Positions 6,293 to 14,010 of a DNA stretch of 14,100 nt are shown here, one piece after another (within the stretch, counting starts at the first letter, position 1; every line of letters begins with the position of its first letter). The position numbers and the translations under genes were made by a program. The notes beneath the pieces were generated by a model. The model saw nothing but the letters and a program-made list of their open reading frames with translations. It was not told the origin of the DNA and searched no databases. Source of the stretch: Spirochaetia bacterium UBA5368 (GTDB lineage Bacteria > Spirochaetota > UBA4802 > UBA5368); NCBI GenBank assembly GCA_002407865.1, contig DHPI01000017.1:10625-24724 (forward strand). Direction: 5' to 3'.

Positions 6293-6594
6293 TTTATCTG
6301 CTGATATAATTAAAATTACCGGTTAATTTTACGGATGCACTTTTTCAGGAAGCCCTAATTAGTATCTTTGAGCGAACACGATGTTCGCCTGCCGCCACAT
6401 GAAATGATGTCATCCTTGACAAAAAGTATTCAATACGACCTGCTTAAATTAAATTTTACGGCCGTAAAGATCTTTTTGTAAAGTGCCTGTGTTGCGCCTG
6501 CGACAGGCATTCTGTATACACACCGTTATATTCAGATATCTGTCATCTTCACCGTAGCCTATGATGGGAAGAATCGGGGTTTTGCGCCAAGGGA
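6293..6594. other. Palindrome-rich non-coding junction between the HsdR relic and hsdR
   Basis: No gene is seen. It holds four inverted repeats. TAAAATTA/TAATTTTA (6311-6331) starts 19 bp after the relic's stop codon. GCGAACA-cga-TGTTCGC is at 6372-6388, TTTACGGCCGTAAA at 6455-6468, and TGCCTGT/ACAGGCA with a 12-nt loop at 6484-6509. The last one or two could help end transcription arriving from hsdR on the minus strand, but there is no clean T-run. An isolated TTGACA (6417-6422) has no matching -10 box. Confidence 0.45.
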
Positions 6595-9500
6595 TCAAAC
6601 CGTCCCCCCAACGCCTTTAAACTTCTCTACAAAAGCGGAGATTTTTCGAAAGACGCTTTGCTTTATGGTTAAATATTGCGGATTGAGCGGACTCATTTTG
6701 GGGAGGATGGCATTAAGTTCGGTGCCGTTTTCGCTGGCGTATTCACGCTTCAACGATGCAAGGATATACCGTTTTGCCGCATCTTCATTGAGGTTTTCTG
6801 AACTGATTAACTCTTCCGCTTCACGCCGCTGTACTGTCTGGGCGAAGGTAAAGAAGGCATCTATGATGCTGGCTTTATCGAGAATGCTGTCCAGGTTGGT
6901 TTGATTAATAAAATCCACCACCAGACTTTCTTTCGCGCGGTTTCCAATGCTGGCACGGATTAAACGGCGCACCTCCTCGATCAATGATTCCTTATTTTTT
7001 CTCTTTTTGTTGTTTTCAAAAATCAGTTCAAGAATGTAGTCCAGGTTAATCTCCTGGGATTTCAGAAGATCCACTTCAAAAACAACATCATCCCAATCAA
7101 TGGTGGAGGACTCTTTTTCTTTGCCTGTTTTTTCACGGCGAATCCAGTCGCAAATATCATTATAGGTTGAACGGTAATCCTGAATAGTGCGATCAGCGGG
7201 CACGGGAACCTTCTGCATTGCCTCTATATCGGCATCGCTCAGATAGTAATCAGCCTTAAACTCTTCAACGGCTTTCGGGTCGGACATATCGACATTTTGC
7301 AGGGCTTTCAGGCCGGCAAACTCATCGTAGTTTTGCAGAACATTTTCGACACGCAGGTATTCTCCAAAGAGTTTCGCGAAGTCTTTTTTATCCTTTTCGG
7401 TAACGATTTCATCTGGATTGGGGAACTGTTTTTGCAGTTCTTTCACCACATCCAGATAGCCACGACGGGCTTCACCGGTTGCCACATCGATAAAGCCTTC
7501 CATGTACTCTTTGTAGCTTTTTTCCAACACTACATTTCTGGTGTTTTCATCGCCAAAAAGGGTAATGGCATCGATGGTGGCCTGTTCCAGGTTGCGGAAG
7601 GTGACTATATTGCCGAATGTTTTTGTTGCGTCGTAAATACGGTTCGTGCGTGAATAAGCCTGCATAAGGCCGTGGTAGCGAAGATTCTTATCGACAAACA
7701 GGGTGTTCAAGGTGGGAACATCAAAGCCGGTGAGGAACATACCCACAACGATAAGCAGGTCGATTTCCTGATTTTTCACCCTATTTGAAAGGTCCCGATA
7801 GTAGTTTTGAAACTCTTTGCTGTCAACGCTGTAATTGGATTTGAACATGCCGTTATAGTCTTTGATTGCGGCAGAGAGAAACTCTTTGGCACTGCTGTCC
7901 ATTGCCGAGGGTTCAAATGTTTCATCCTGTATGTCCCCGATGGCATTTTGTTCTTCATTGGCGGCAAAAGAGAAGATAGTGGAAATCTTAAGCGGCTTGT
8001 CGCTTCCTTTTTGCAAATTGTTCAGCGATTCGTAGTAAAGCTTTGCTGCATCGATACTGCTTACGGCAAACATGGCATTAAAGCCTCTGTTGCCGGCACG
8101 AAGGCGATGCGTTTTTTGTCTGAAGTTCTTTAAGATGTACTGGGAAATTTCTTTGATACGCTCGGGGTGCAGCAGGGCCTCTTTGGTTTCCGCTGCGGTT
8201 AGTTTCTTCTCGTCCTGTTCCGATTCAATCGTTTTAAACTTCGGGCGTACATCGTTGTAGTCCACTTTGAACTTGAGCACCTTTTCATCTCTGATGGCAT
8301 CGGTGATTACATAGGAGTGCAGTTCACAGCCAAAGACGCTGGCGGTGGTTTCTGCACCCAGAGCATTTTGCGGGAAAATAGGCGTACCTGTAAAACCGAA
8401 CTGATGGAATTTCTTGAATTTCTTTTTGAGGTTCTTTTGAGCTTCCCCGAACTGTGAACGATGGCATTCATCAAAGATAAACACCACCTGTTTGCCGTAG
8501 ATTGGCAGGTCAGCTTCGCCTTTCATCAGATTGTTAAGTTTCTGAATGGTGGTTACGATGATCTTGTTGTCATCTTTTTCGATGTTCCGTTTGAGACCGG
8601 CGGTACTATCTGAACCGTTGACACTATCGGGTGAAAAGCGCTGATACTCTTTCATGGTCTGAAAGTCGAGGTCTTTACGATCCACCACAAAGAACACTTT
8701 GTCGATAAAATCGAGCATTGTCGCAAGGCGGGCCGCCTTGAAACTGGTGAGGGTTTTACCAGATCCGGTGGTATGCCAGATATAGCCGCCGCCTTCGGGT
8801 TTGCTCCAGGTTTTTGCCTGATATGAACTTTTAATTTTCCACAATAAGCGTTCGGTCGCTGCTATCTGATAGGGACGCATGACAAGCAGGGTATCGCTCA
8901 CATCAAAGACCGAATAGGTGAGCAGGACATTGAGCAGGGTGTTTTTCTGAAAAAAGGTTGCCGTAAAGTCTTTCAGGTCTTTGATCAGTGTATTGTCTGC
9001 TTTTGCCCAGTTCATGGTGAAATCAAAGCTGTTTTTATCGCGTCTGGTGGTATTTGCAAAATAGCGGCTGTCGGTGCCGTTTGAAATGACGAAAATCTGC
9101 AGATACTTAAAGAGTGAATTGTCTGAATTAAAGCTCTCTTTGCTGTAGCGGTGTACCTGATTGAAGGCCTCTCGAATGGCAACGCCCCGTTTTTTCAGTT
9201 CGACATGCACCAGCGGCAGGCCGTTGACCAGAATGGTGACATCGTAGCGGTTGGATTGGGACCCTTTTTGTTCAAACTGTGAAATAACCTGCACTTTATT
9301 ACGGGCAATGTTCTTTTTGTCCACGAGGTAGATGTTCTGGATATGGCCGTCATCAAAGACAAAATCGTAGATGTAATTGTCGTGAATGTTGCGTGTTTTG
9401 TCGATGATGCTGTCGCCTGGTTTATCCAGATACTCTTCAACAAAGCGAAGCCATTCGCCGTCGGAAAACTGCATTTTGTTAAGGGCCTGCAGCTGAAGGC

Positions 9501-9693
9501 GCACATTGGCAAGCATCTTTTCGGGGGTTGTGAGACCGGACAGAAACTCATAGCCCTGGTTTTGTAAATCCTGAATGAGTTCCCGCTCTAAATCGGATTC
9601 GGTTTGATAGGATTCACAGACCTTCCAACCCCTGTCGTATCTATCCAAAACAATGAAGTTATTCGATTCGGCAATGGTTTTATAGTCGCTCAT
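6595..9693 (-). CDS. hsdR: Type I restriction enzyme, R subunit (EcoR124-like)
   Basis: The 1032-aa product is the restriction and translocation subunit, which joins two HsdR to one M2S1 core, pulls DNA in using ATP and cuts it. The nuclease domain has D151 in [10 protein letters not shown] and the E166-L-K168 of VHVELKKRG. Helicase motifs are HTTGSGKT (307-314, Walker A), DECH (408-411), GFTGTP (433-438), FLTGFD (653-658) and QAYSRTNR (678-685). Length matches EcoR124I HsdR (about 1038). The ATG at 9693 is preferred over an in-frame GTG at 9717 because GAGG (9701-9704) sits 7 nt before it. It is the last gene of the minus-strand operon, separated from hsdS by a 266-bp insert, whereas hsdM, rhuM and hsdS overlap. 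No frame break or missing core motif is seen, so it is probably functional. Lower GC than the left flank suggests acquisition. Confidence 0.95.
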   Translation of the reverse strand: MSDYKTIAESNNFIVLDRYDRGWKVCESYQTESDLERELIQDLQNQGYEFLSGLTTPEKMLANVRLQLQALNKMQFSDGEWLRFVEEYLDKPGDSIIDKTRNIHDNYIYDFVFDDGHIQNIYLVDKKNIARNKVQVISQFEQKGSQSNRYDVTILVNGLPLVHVELKKRGVAIREAFNQVHRYSKESFNSDNSLFKYLQIFVISNGTDSRYFANTTRRDKNSFDFTMNWAKADNTLIKDLKDFTATFFQKNTLLNVLLTYSVFDVSDTLLVMRPYQIAATERLLWKIKSSYQAKTWSKPEGGGYIWHTTGSGKTLTSFKAARLATMLDFIDKVFFVVDRKDLDFQTMKEYQRFSPDSVNGSDSTAGLKRNIEKDDNKIIVTTIQKLNNLMKGEADLPIYGKQVVFIFDECHRSQFGEAQKNLKKKFKKFHQFGFTGTPIFPQNALGAETTASVFGCELHSYVITDAIRDEKVLKFKVDYNDVRPKFKTIESEQDEKKLTAAETKEALLHPERIKEISQYILKNFRQKTHRLRAGNRGFNAMFAVSSIDAAKLYYESLNNLQKGSDKPLKISTIFSFAANEEQNAIGDIQDETFEPSAMDSSAKEFLSAAIKDYNGMFKSNYSVDSKEFQNYYRDLSNRVKNQEIDLLIVVGMFLTGFDVPTLNTLFVDKNLRYHGLMQAYSRTNRIYDATKTFGNIVTFRNLEQATIDAITLFGDENTRNVVLEKSYKEYMEGFIDVATGEARRGYLDVVKELQKQFPNPDEIVTEKDKKDFAKLFGEYLRVENVLQNYDEFAGLKALQNVDMSDPKAVEEFKADYYLSDADIEAMQKVPVPADRTIQDYRSTYNDICDWIRREKTGKEKESSTIDWDDVVFEVDLLKSQEINLDYILELIFENNKKRKNKESLIEEVRRLIRASIGNRAKESLVVDFINQTNLDSILDKASIIDAFFTFAQTVQRREAEELISSENLNEDAAKRYILASLKREYASENGTELNAILPKMSPLNPQYLTIKQSVFRKISAFVEKFKGVGGTV

Positions 9694-9752
9694 GGATATA
9701 CCTCGATTTTTAACCACAATATACAGTAATTTAATTCATTTCAAAACCTTCC

Positions 9753-9779
9753 AGCCCCCTATCCCCCGGAGGGGGCACG
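9753..9779 (+). repeat. Left copy of the GC-rich 27-bp inverted repeat
   Basis: It runs from AGCCCCCT to GGGGGCACG, with an internal CCCCC-gga-GGGGG hairpin (9763-9775). It pairs with 9992-10018. Confidence 0.85.
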
Positions 9780-9789
9780 ATAACATCTT

Positions 9790-9966
9790 TTATAATTCTG
9801 TTAACCTTATTCTTATCATTTCTTTAAGAATTTTGAACTTATACACGCCCGTCTGTTTCATCCGGAGTACTGACCATAATTTTTTTTCTGACTCGGTCAT
9901 GTTGTGCCGCAAATCTTTTGCAAGCTCAACTATGTAAGGTGGTGTTTTAATATTCTTATAATTCAT
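9790..9966 (-). pseudogene. DUF559 (Vsr-like endonuclease domain) gene, internally deleted and frameshifted
   Basis: The ATG at 9966 opens a 58-codon frame ending at 9790. The first 44 residues fit the start of DUF559 proteins: a short lead, then YIVELAKDLRHNMTESEKKLWSVLRMKQTGVYKF. After KF, the usual RRQ...IVDFYC...EIDG(S/D)xH core with its nuclease residues is missing. The tail of a DUF559-like helix appears instead in another frame (NKVNRIIKDVIVPPPGDRG), running into the left 27-bp repeat. The simplest reading is a full gene of about 110-120 codons that lost its catalytic middle. DUF559 proteins are related to very-short-patch-repair and restriction-like nucleases. A functional product is unlikely. 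The N-terminal match is by pattern recognition and fairly distinctive; the deletion model is inference. Confidence 0.72.
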
Positions 9967-9991
9967 ATACCCACTGATAATTTTACTTTTG

Positions 9992-10018
9992 CGTGCCCCC
10001 TCTGGGGGACAGGGGGCT
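9992..10018 (-). repeat. Right copy of the GC-rich 27-bp inverted repeat
   Basis: The reverse complement matches 9753-9779 at 25 of 27 positions. It contains CCCCC-tct-GGGGG (9996-10008) and a second G5 run (10012-10016). It ends 18 bp from the hsdS stop codon. Confidence 0.85.
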
Positions 10019-10036
10019 ATTAGTTTCATCTGTGGT

Positions 10037-11260
10037 TTATACTCCCTCCGCTTCCGGAAAAGTAAGGAGCATATTCCGGTAATACTCATATTGCTTCTGA
10101 CGCAATTCGATTTCACGGGGTAAACCCTCGGTGATGGAGGTGGTGAGTGCGTCGAATTTATCTAAGATGGAAACGATACGAGCTTGTTCGGAAAGGGGGG
10201 GAACTGGGACTTTGTAGGGCTCAAATTCCGTTGCACGAACATGAGGAACACCAGCCCCTTTACCCATGTTGTGTATTTTAATCTGATCTTTTTTCAACAC
10301 ATAGTAAAGAAATTTAGTGCTAAGTACTTTATTATCTGGATGAATACTAAATGCATCGGTAAGAAAAATTGGTATGTCCCAGTAGCTTACAAGACCAGCA
10401 TAAGCACCGGATCTGGCAATAACAATTGTTTCACCGCTTCTATTACTATGGTTATGGTAATAGTTGTGACTAGGACCATTTGCAATAACTGGGTATTCAC
10501 CCGGAATCGTTTCCTTTTCTGTTATAGCCGTACCTCGAAGAATTTTCCCAATATCACCCAGCGGCTTCCATTCAACTTGCCCCTCTTCCCCTTCGACAGG
10601 CTCAGGGAACGAGAGCAACTGGTCGCGGTAGTAGGTGTATTGCTTTTTACGAGCTGTAAGCTCGGCTGTAAGCTCGGCTGTAAGCTCGGCTGTAAGCTCG
10701 GTAAAGGTGTCCAAAATGCGGACAATTTCGGTTTGGATTTTGAGGGATTTCTCCAGATCATCAGGGCATGGGATGGGGATTTCTATTTTCCCCATATCAG
10801 TTGCTGAAACATCAATAACCTTTGTACCTTTAGCATACTTTCTTTTTTGGTCTGCAAACATCGATGTCTGAGTAAAGTAAGCGAAGTACTTACCTAATAG
10901 ATATTTACTTGGTTTAAATATTGTAGCATGTCCGCCAGTAACAGCCTGTACCTTCCCAAGATAAGCGACTGCTTTTCCAACATCTTCTAAGTTTTCACTT
11001 GTATTTGTTATAACAACATCCCCAGCATCAACTTTTTTTAATGTCTTAGCTAACTCGGGAGAGACAAAGGATTTTGTTTCTGTAGTAAATGTACCGTAAT
11101 ATGTATAGATCTGCCCATAATGAATGGCAGGCACACCAGTTTCAGTAAAATCTTTTTTTTGCAAACCATTACCGCGGACTAACTCGCCAACATCACCCAA
11201 CGGCTTCCATACCACGTTGTCACCCAGAAGCAATTTCTCAATAAAATTCAACTTACTCAT
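10037..11260 (-). CDS. hsdS: Type I restriction-modification specificity subunit
   Basis: The 407-aa product recognises the bipartite DNA target and is the scaffold for two HsdM and two HsdR. It has two target-recognition domains (about 15-165 and 230-355), each opening with a near-identical WKPLGDxGxxxRG (18-30 and 231-243). Each is followed by a conserved helical spacer (about 170-217 and 357-400) ending KKQYTYYRDQLLSFP or RQKQYEYYRNMLLTFP. The central spacer has four ELTA units (188-203), encoded by four perfect 12-bp repeats. In EcoR124 enzymes the number of TAEL repeats sets the gap between the two half-sites. A palindrome-like insert encodes FPEPVEG just before the second domain. The ATG at 11260 follows AGGGG and overlaps the stop of the RhuM gene by 8 nt (ATGAGTAA), implying coupling; an in-frame start at 11311 would lie deep inside that gene. 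The target sequence cannot be predicted here. Confidence 0.94.
   Translation of the reverse strand: MSKLNFIEKLLLGDNVVWKPLGDVGELVRGNGLQKKDFTETGVPAIHYGQIYTYYGTFTTETKSFVSPELAKTLKKVDAGDVVITNTSENLEDVGKAVAYLGKVQAVTGGHATIFKPSKYLLGKYFAYFTQTSMFADQKRKYAKGTKVIDVSATDMGKIEIPIPCPDDLEKSLKIQTEIVRILDTFTELTAELTAELTAELTARKKQYTYYRDQLLSFPEPVEGEEGQVEWKPLGDIGKILRGTAITEKETIPGEYPVIANGPSHNYYHNHSNRSGETIVIARSGAYAGLVSYWDIPIFLTDAFSIHPDNKVLSTKFLYYVLKKDQIKIHNMGKGAGVPHVRATEFEPYKVPVPPLSEQARIVSILDKFDALTTSITEGLPREIELRQKQYEYYRNMLLTFPEAEGV
10588..10610. repeat. Dispersed palindromic-repeat-like sequence inside hsdS
   Basis: The plus strand reads CCTTCGACAGGCTCAGGGAA within this span, encoding FPEPVEG in hsdS (residues 218-224). 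I recall this motif (reverse complement TTCCCTGAGCCTGTCGAAGG) as a dispersed repeat in many unrelated bacterial genomes; this is memory, not a search. It sits in frame at the junction between the central spacer and the second recognition domain, where insertions should be tolerated. Confidence 0.55.
10653..10700 (-). repeat. Four perfect 12-bp tandem repeats in the hsdS spacer (ELTA units)
   Basis: The plus-strand unit GCTGTAAGCTCG occurs four times without mismatch (10653, 10665, 10677, 10689). It encodes repeated E-L-T-A in HsdS. Perfect 12-bp units can gain or lose copies by slippage or recombination while staying in frame. Confidence 0.95.
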
Positions 11261-12275
11261 GCTTGCCCCTTTTTTTACGGCTCTCTTTTTTTGCTTTCTC
11301 TCCCAGGGCATTGATTGCTTCCAGGTATTCTTTTTCTACCTGCTCCAGGGTTTTAGCTTTGTATTTTTTATACTCAGCTTTGGCTTTGTTCTCTGCCTGG
11401 GTATGTGAGATTGTTCCTGCGTTTTCCAGTAATTTACGCCCCGTTGATGAGAGAATATTATCAAGTTCACGAACATAATCGGCCATGCGCATTTCCCGCT
11501 CTTCGATGGCATTGAGTTCTGCCAAATCAAAATAGGCGGAAACAAGATTGTTCAGTACCCGAAGTTCCTGTTCGCTAAGGTAGTTTTTGGCGATCATGGC
11601 TTCGGCCTGTGTGGGCTGGCTTCCTTTAAAATTACTTAAGCCCGCAAAGGGTTTGTCGCTGTCTACACGCAGATAAATCACTTCACTGGCGGTACTGCCG
11701 TGGGCGGCATAGTGAAGTTTGTTCTGCACGATTTTAAAAAAGTCGATACTGACCTTACTCTTAGGATCGTAGTCCACTGCAGTTGAATAGAGTTCCAGCA
11801 CCTGCCGGTACATGACTTTTTCACTGGAGCGGATATCGCGAATCCGGTCAAGAAGCTCTTTCCAGTAGTTGCCACCACCAAGGTTTTTTAACCGTTCGTC
11901 ATTAAGGACAAATCCTTTTTTGAGATATTCTTTTAGTATACCGGTTGCCCAGATACGAAACCTGGTGGCTATTTTTGAGTTAATCCGATAACCAAGTGAG
12001 ATAATCATGTCAAGATTGTAATATTCCAACTCGCGTGAAACCTCTCGATTCCCCTCCTGTTGAACTGTTCGGATTTTCCGAACTGTTGCTTCCGGCAGCA
12101 ACTCTCCATCGGCATAAATGTTTTTAATATGCTCGCTTACTGTTGATTTTGCGGTTTGAAAAAGCTCGACCAGCTGTCTCTGTGTAAGCCAGATATTATC
12201 ATCTTCCAACCGTGCTTCAACCCGGACTCCCTGGCTGTCATCTGTATAAATTAAAAATCGATTATCATCACTCAT
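11253..12275 (-). CDS. RhuM-family protein within the RM operon
   Basis: The 340-aa product matches the Virulence_RhuM family, named for a Salmonella pathogenicity-island gene and often found inside type I RM operons. Recognisable parts are the N-terminal IYTDDSQGVRVEARLEDDNIWLTQRQLVELFQTAKSTVSEHIKNIYADGEL (WLTQxQLAELF followed by a helix-turn-helix-like TAKSTVSEHI), then YYNLDMIISLGYRINSKIATRFRIWATGILKEYLKKGF, and a central GLSNFKGSQPTQAEAMIAKNYLSEQEL segment. The last roughly 60 residues are Lys/Glu-rich and probably coiled-coil. It overlaps hsdM by one base (TAATG at 12277-12273) and hsdS by 8 nt, and GAGG in the end of hsdM serves as its ribosome site. Such tight coupling argues that it works with the RM enzyme, perhaps as a DNA-binding or protective accessory. 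The biochemical role is not established. Confidence 0.92.
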   Translation of the reverse strand: MSDDNRFLIYTDDSQGVRVEARLEDDNIWLTQRQLVELFQTAKSTVSEHIKNIYADGELLPEATVRKIRTVQQEGNREVSRELEYYNLDMIISLGYRINSKIATRFRIWATGILKEYLKKGFVLNDERLKNLGGGNYWKELLDRIRDIRSSEKVMYRQVLELYSTAVDYDPKSKVSIDFFKIVQNKLHYAAHGSTASEVIYLRVDSDKPFAGLSNFKGSQPTQAEAMIAKNYLSEQELRVLNNLVSAYFDLAELNAIEEREMRMADYVRELDNILSSTGRKLLENAGTISHTQAENKAKAEYKKYKAKTLEQVEKEYLEAINALGEKAKKESRKKRGKHE

Positions 12276-13819
12276 TAACTTGCCTCGATTTCTTCAACAA
12301 TGGCATCGATATCAGCCCGGAGCCGGTCAATCTTTGCAACGGTGGTTTTAATCTCTTCATTCAGTTCGGTAATATCCACTACTTCGCGGGTGTCTCTGGC
12401 TTCCACATAGGAGCTAACCGACAGGTTATAGTCGTTGGCAGCAATGGCGTCGTAATCAACCGATTTGGCAAGATGGTCAACATCGGCTTTACTGTTAAAA
12501 ATCTCCATAATACGGGCGATATGACCATCGGTGAGAATGTTGTTATTGGTCTCTTTTTTAAAGAGGCTGCTTGCATCAATGAACTGTGTTTTGCTGTCGG
12601 TCTTGTGTTTGGAGAGCACCAGAATATTTACCGCAATAGTGGTGCCAAAAAAGAGATTGGGGGCAAGGGAGATAACGGTTTCAACGAAGTTGTTATCTAT
12701 GAGATATTTACGGATTTTCTGTTCGGCGCCGCCCCGGTAAAAGATACCGGGGAAGCAGACTATTGCCGCACGGCCTTTACTTGACAAGAAGCTCAGGGCG
12801 TGGAGCACAAAGGCAAAGTCGGCCTTGGATTTGGGAGCCAGTACCCCGGCAGGGGCAAAGCGTTCATCGTTGATGAGGGTCGGGTCGTCGTTGCCGATCC
12901 AGTTCACCGAGTAGGGCGGATTGGAAACAATTGCATCGAAGGGTTTTTCATCGCCGAAATGGGGATCTATAAGCGTATTACCCAGGGCAATATGGAACTT
13001 GTCGTAGTTGATGTTGTGCAAAAACATATTCATACGGGCAAGGTTGTAGGTGGTGTGGTTGATCTCCTGCCCGAAGAAACCTTCTTCGATCATGTGAGCA
13101 TCGAAGTGCTTTTTTGCCTGTAACAGCAGAGAGCCGGAACCACATGCGGGGTCGTAGATCTTGTTGACCGATGTCTGCGTGTGCATTGCAAGCTGTGCAA
13201 TGAGCCTGGAGACATTTTGCGGGGTGAAAAATTCACCGCCTGATTTACCCGCATTGGCTGCATAGTTGGAGATTAGAAACTCATATGCATCGCCGAAGAG
13301 GTCAATGTGGTTATCTTCAAAATTGCCAAAACCGAGGCCCGCGACCCCTTTGAGTACGGCGGCAAGACGGCTGTTTTTATCTTTGACTGTGTTACCAAGC
13401 CGGTTGCTGGTGGTGTCAAAATCGGCAAAGAGGCCTTTGATATCCTGTTCCGAAGGGTAGCCGTTTGCGGAGCTTTCAATGGCCGTGAATATGGCGGCTA
13501 AATCGGTATTGAGGCTTTCATTGGTGTTGGCGGTGGCGGCAATGTTTTCAAAAAGCTGGCTCGGGTAGATGAAATACCCCTTGGTTTTGATGGCATCGTC
13601 CTTGATTTCCGGGGTGATAACAGAATCGGAAAGTCTGGCGTAGTTGACGCTTTCATCACCACCTTTCATGTAGCTTGAAAAGTTTTCACTGATGAATCGA
13701 TAGAAGAGTGTGCCCAGTACATACTGTTTGAAATCCCATCCATCGACAGAACCACGGACATCGTTGGCAATTTTCCAGATCTGAGCCTGCAGTTCGGCTC
13801 TTTGCTGTGCACTTGTCAT
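12275..13819 (-). CDS. hsdM: Type I restriction-modification DNA methyltransferase subunit (EcoR124-like)
   Basis: The 514-aa product transfers methyl groups from S-adenosylmethionine to adenine N6 in the HsdS target, protecting host DNA; two copies bind one HsdS. The N-terminal helical domain (about 1-150, starting [20 protein letters not shown]) matches the EcoR124 type. GGEFFTP (194-200) precedes the catalytic domain. Motif I is DPACGSG (223-229), and the amino-methyltransferase motif IV is NPPY (300-303), the signature of N6-adenine enzymes. The C-terminal stretch (about 470-510) is a coiled-coil-like tail expected to contact HsdS. Length is close to EcoR124 HsdM (about 520). The ATG at 13819 follows GGGA with about 8-nt spacing. 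It is the first gene of the operon, so methylase is made before HsdR. All core motifs are intact. Confidence 0.96.
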   Translation of the reverse strand: MTSAQQRAELQAQIWKIANDVRGSVDGWDFKQYVLGTLFYRFISENFSSYMKGGDESVNYARLSDSVITPEIKDDAIKTKGYFIYPSQLFENIAATANTNESLNTDLAAIFTAIESSANGYPSEQDIKGLFADFDTTSNRLGNTVKDKNSRLAAVLKGVAGLGFGNFEDNHIDLFGDAYEFLISNYAANAGKSGGEFFTPQNVSRLIAQLAMHTQTSVNKIYDPACGSGSLLLQAKKHFDAHMIEEGFFGQEINHTTYNLARMNMFLHNINYDKFHIALGNTLIDPHFGDEKPFDAIVSNPPYSVNWIGNDDPTLINDERFAPAGVLAPKSKADFAFVLHALSFLSSKGRAAIVCFPGIFYRGGAEQKIRKYLIDNNFVETVISLAPNLFFGTTIAVNILVLSKHKTDSKTQFIDASSLFKKETNNNILTDGHIARIMEIFNSKADVDHLAKSVDYDAIAANDYNLSVSSYVEARDTREVVDITELNEEIKTTVAKIDRLRADIDAIVEEIEAS

Positions 13820-13883
13820 TTGTATTCCCTTTTATATCCAATCCGATGTATATCGGCAACAGACGGAAAAGATTTTATATCAT

Positions 13884-13912
13884 CATATATCATAAATATA
13901 ACTTGGATTCAA
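13884..13912 (-). promoter_or_regulatory. Probable promoter of the hsdM-rhuM-hsdS-hsdR operon
   Basis: On the minus strand TTGAAT (13907-13912) and TATATG (13884-13889) are 17 bp apart, about 65 bp before the hsdM ATG. The area is very AT-rich and a further TATAAA lies downstream. The -35 box lies close to where the neighbouring insertion sequence may end. Confidence 0.5.
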
Positions 13913-13913
13913 G

Positions 13914-13938
13914 TAACAAGTGCAACGCTTTCTTGTTA
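13914..13938. repeat. Inverted repeat near the presumed IS30-like element end
   Basis: TAACAAG (13914-13920) and CTTGTTA (13932-13938) are perfect 7-bp arms around 11 nt that include GTGCAACG. GTGCAAC-type sequence after an ATTCAAG stretch resembles the ends of some IS30-family elements as I remember them. The exact terminus is not defined. Confidence 0.35.
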
Positions 13939-14010
13939 AAGAGGGGTTGACTGCCAATAAGTTTACTCTTTTTTTGATAGTTACCACACCAAACAAGAGA
14001 GGAGATGCAA

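Larger units (their letters stand above)
9753..10018. mobile_element. 266-bp insert bounded by 27-bp GC-rich inverted repeats, with a DUF559 relic
   Basis: Bases 9753-9779 and 9992-10018 are inverted copies of one 27-bp sequence with 25 of 27 positions matching (differences at repeat positions 9 and 16). Each has the pattern C5, short gap, C5-nn-G5 and so can also fold on itself, like REP-type palindromes. Between them, on the minus strand, is the DUF559-like gene remnant. The insert fills the space between hsdS (stop at 10037) and hsdR (start at 9693), genes often adjacent or overlapping in such operons. No target-site duplication is obvious. I interpret it as a small repeat-bounded, possibly mobile or formerly mobile cassette; direct evidence of mobility is lacking. 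Confidence 0.6.

Noticed and set aside
6372..6388. GCGAACA-cga-TGTTCGC resembling a LexA/DinR box (CGAAC-N4-GTTCG)
   Set aside because: The half-sites are separated by five bases rather than four, and no gene starts downstream on either strand.
10653..10700. Tandem repeats considered as a CRISPR or other array
   Set aside because: Units are 12 bp with no spacers and encode the ELTA segment of HsdS in frame.
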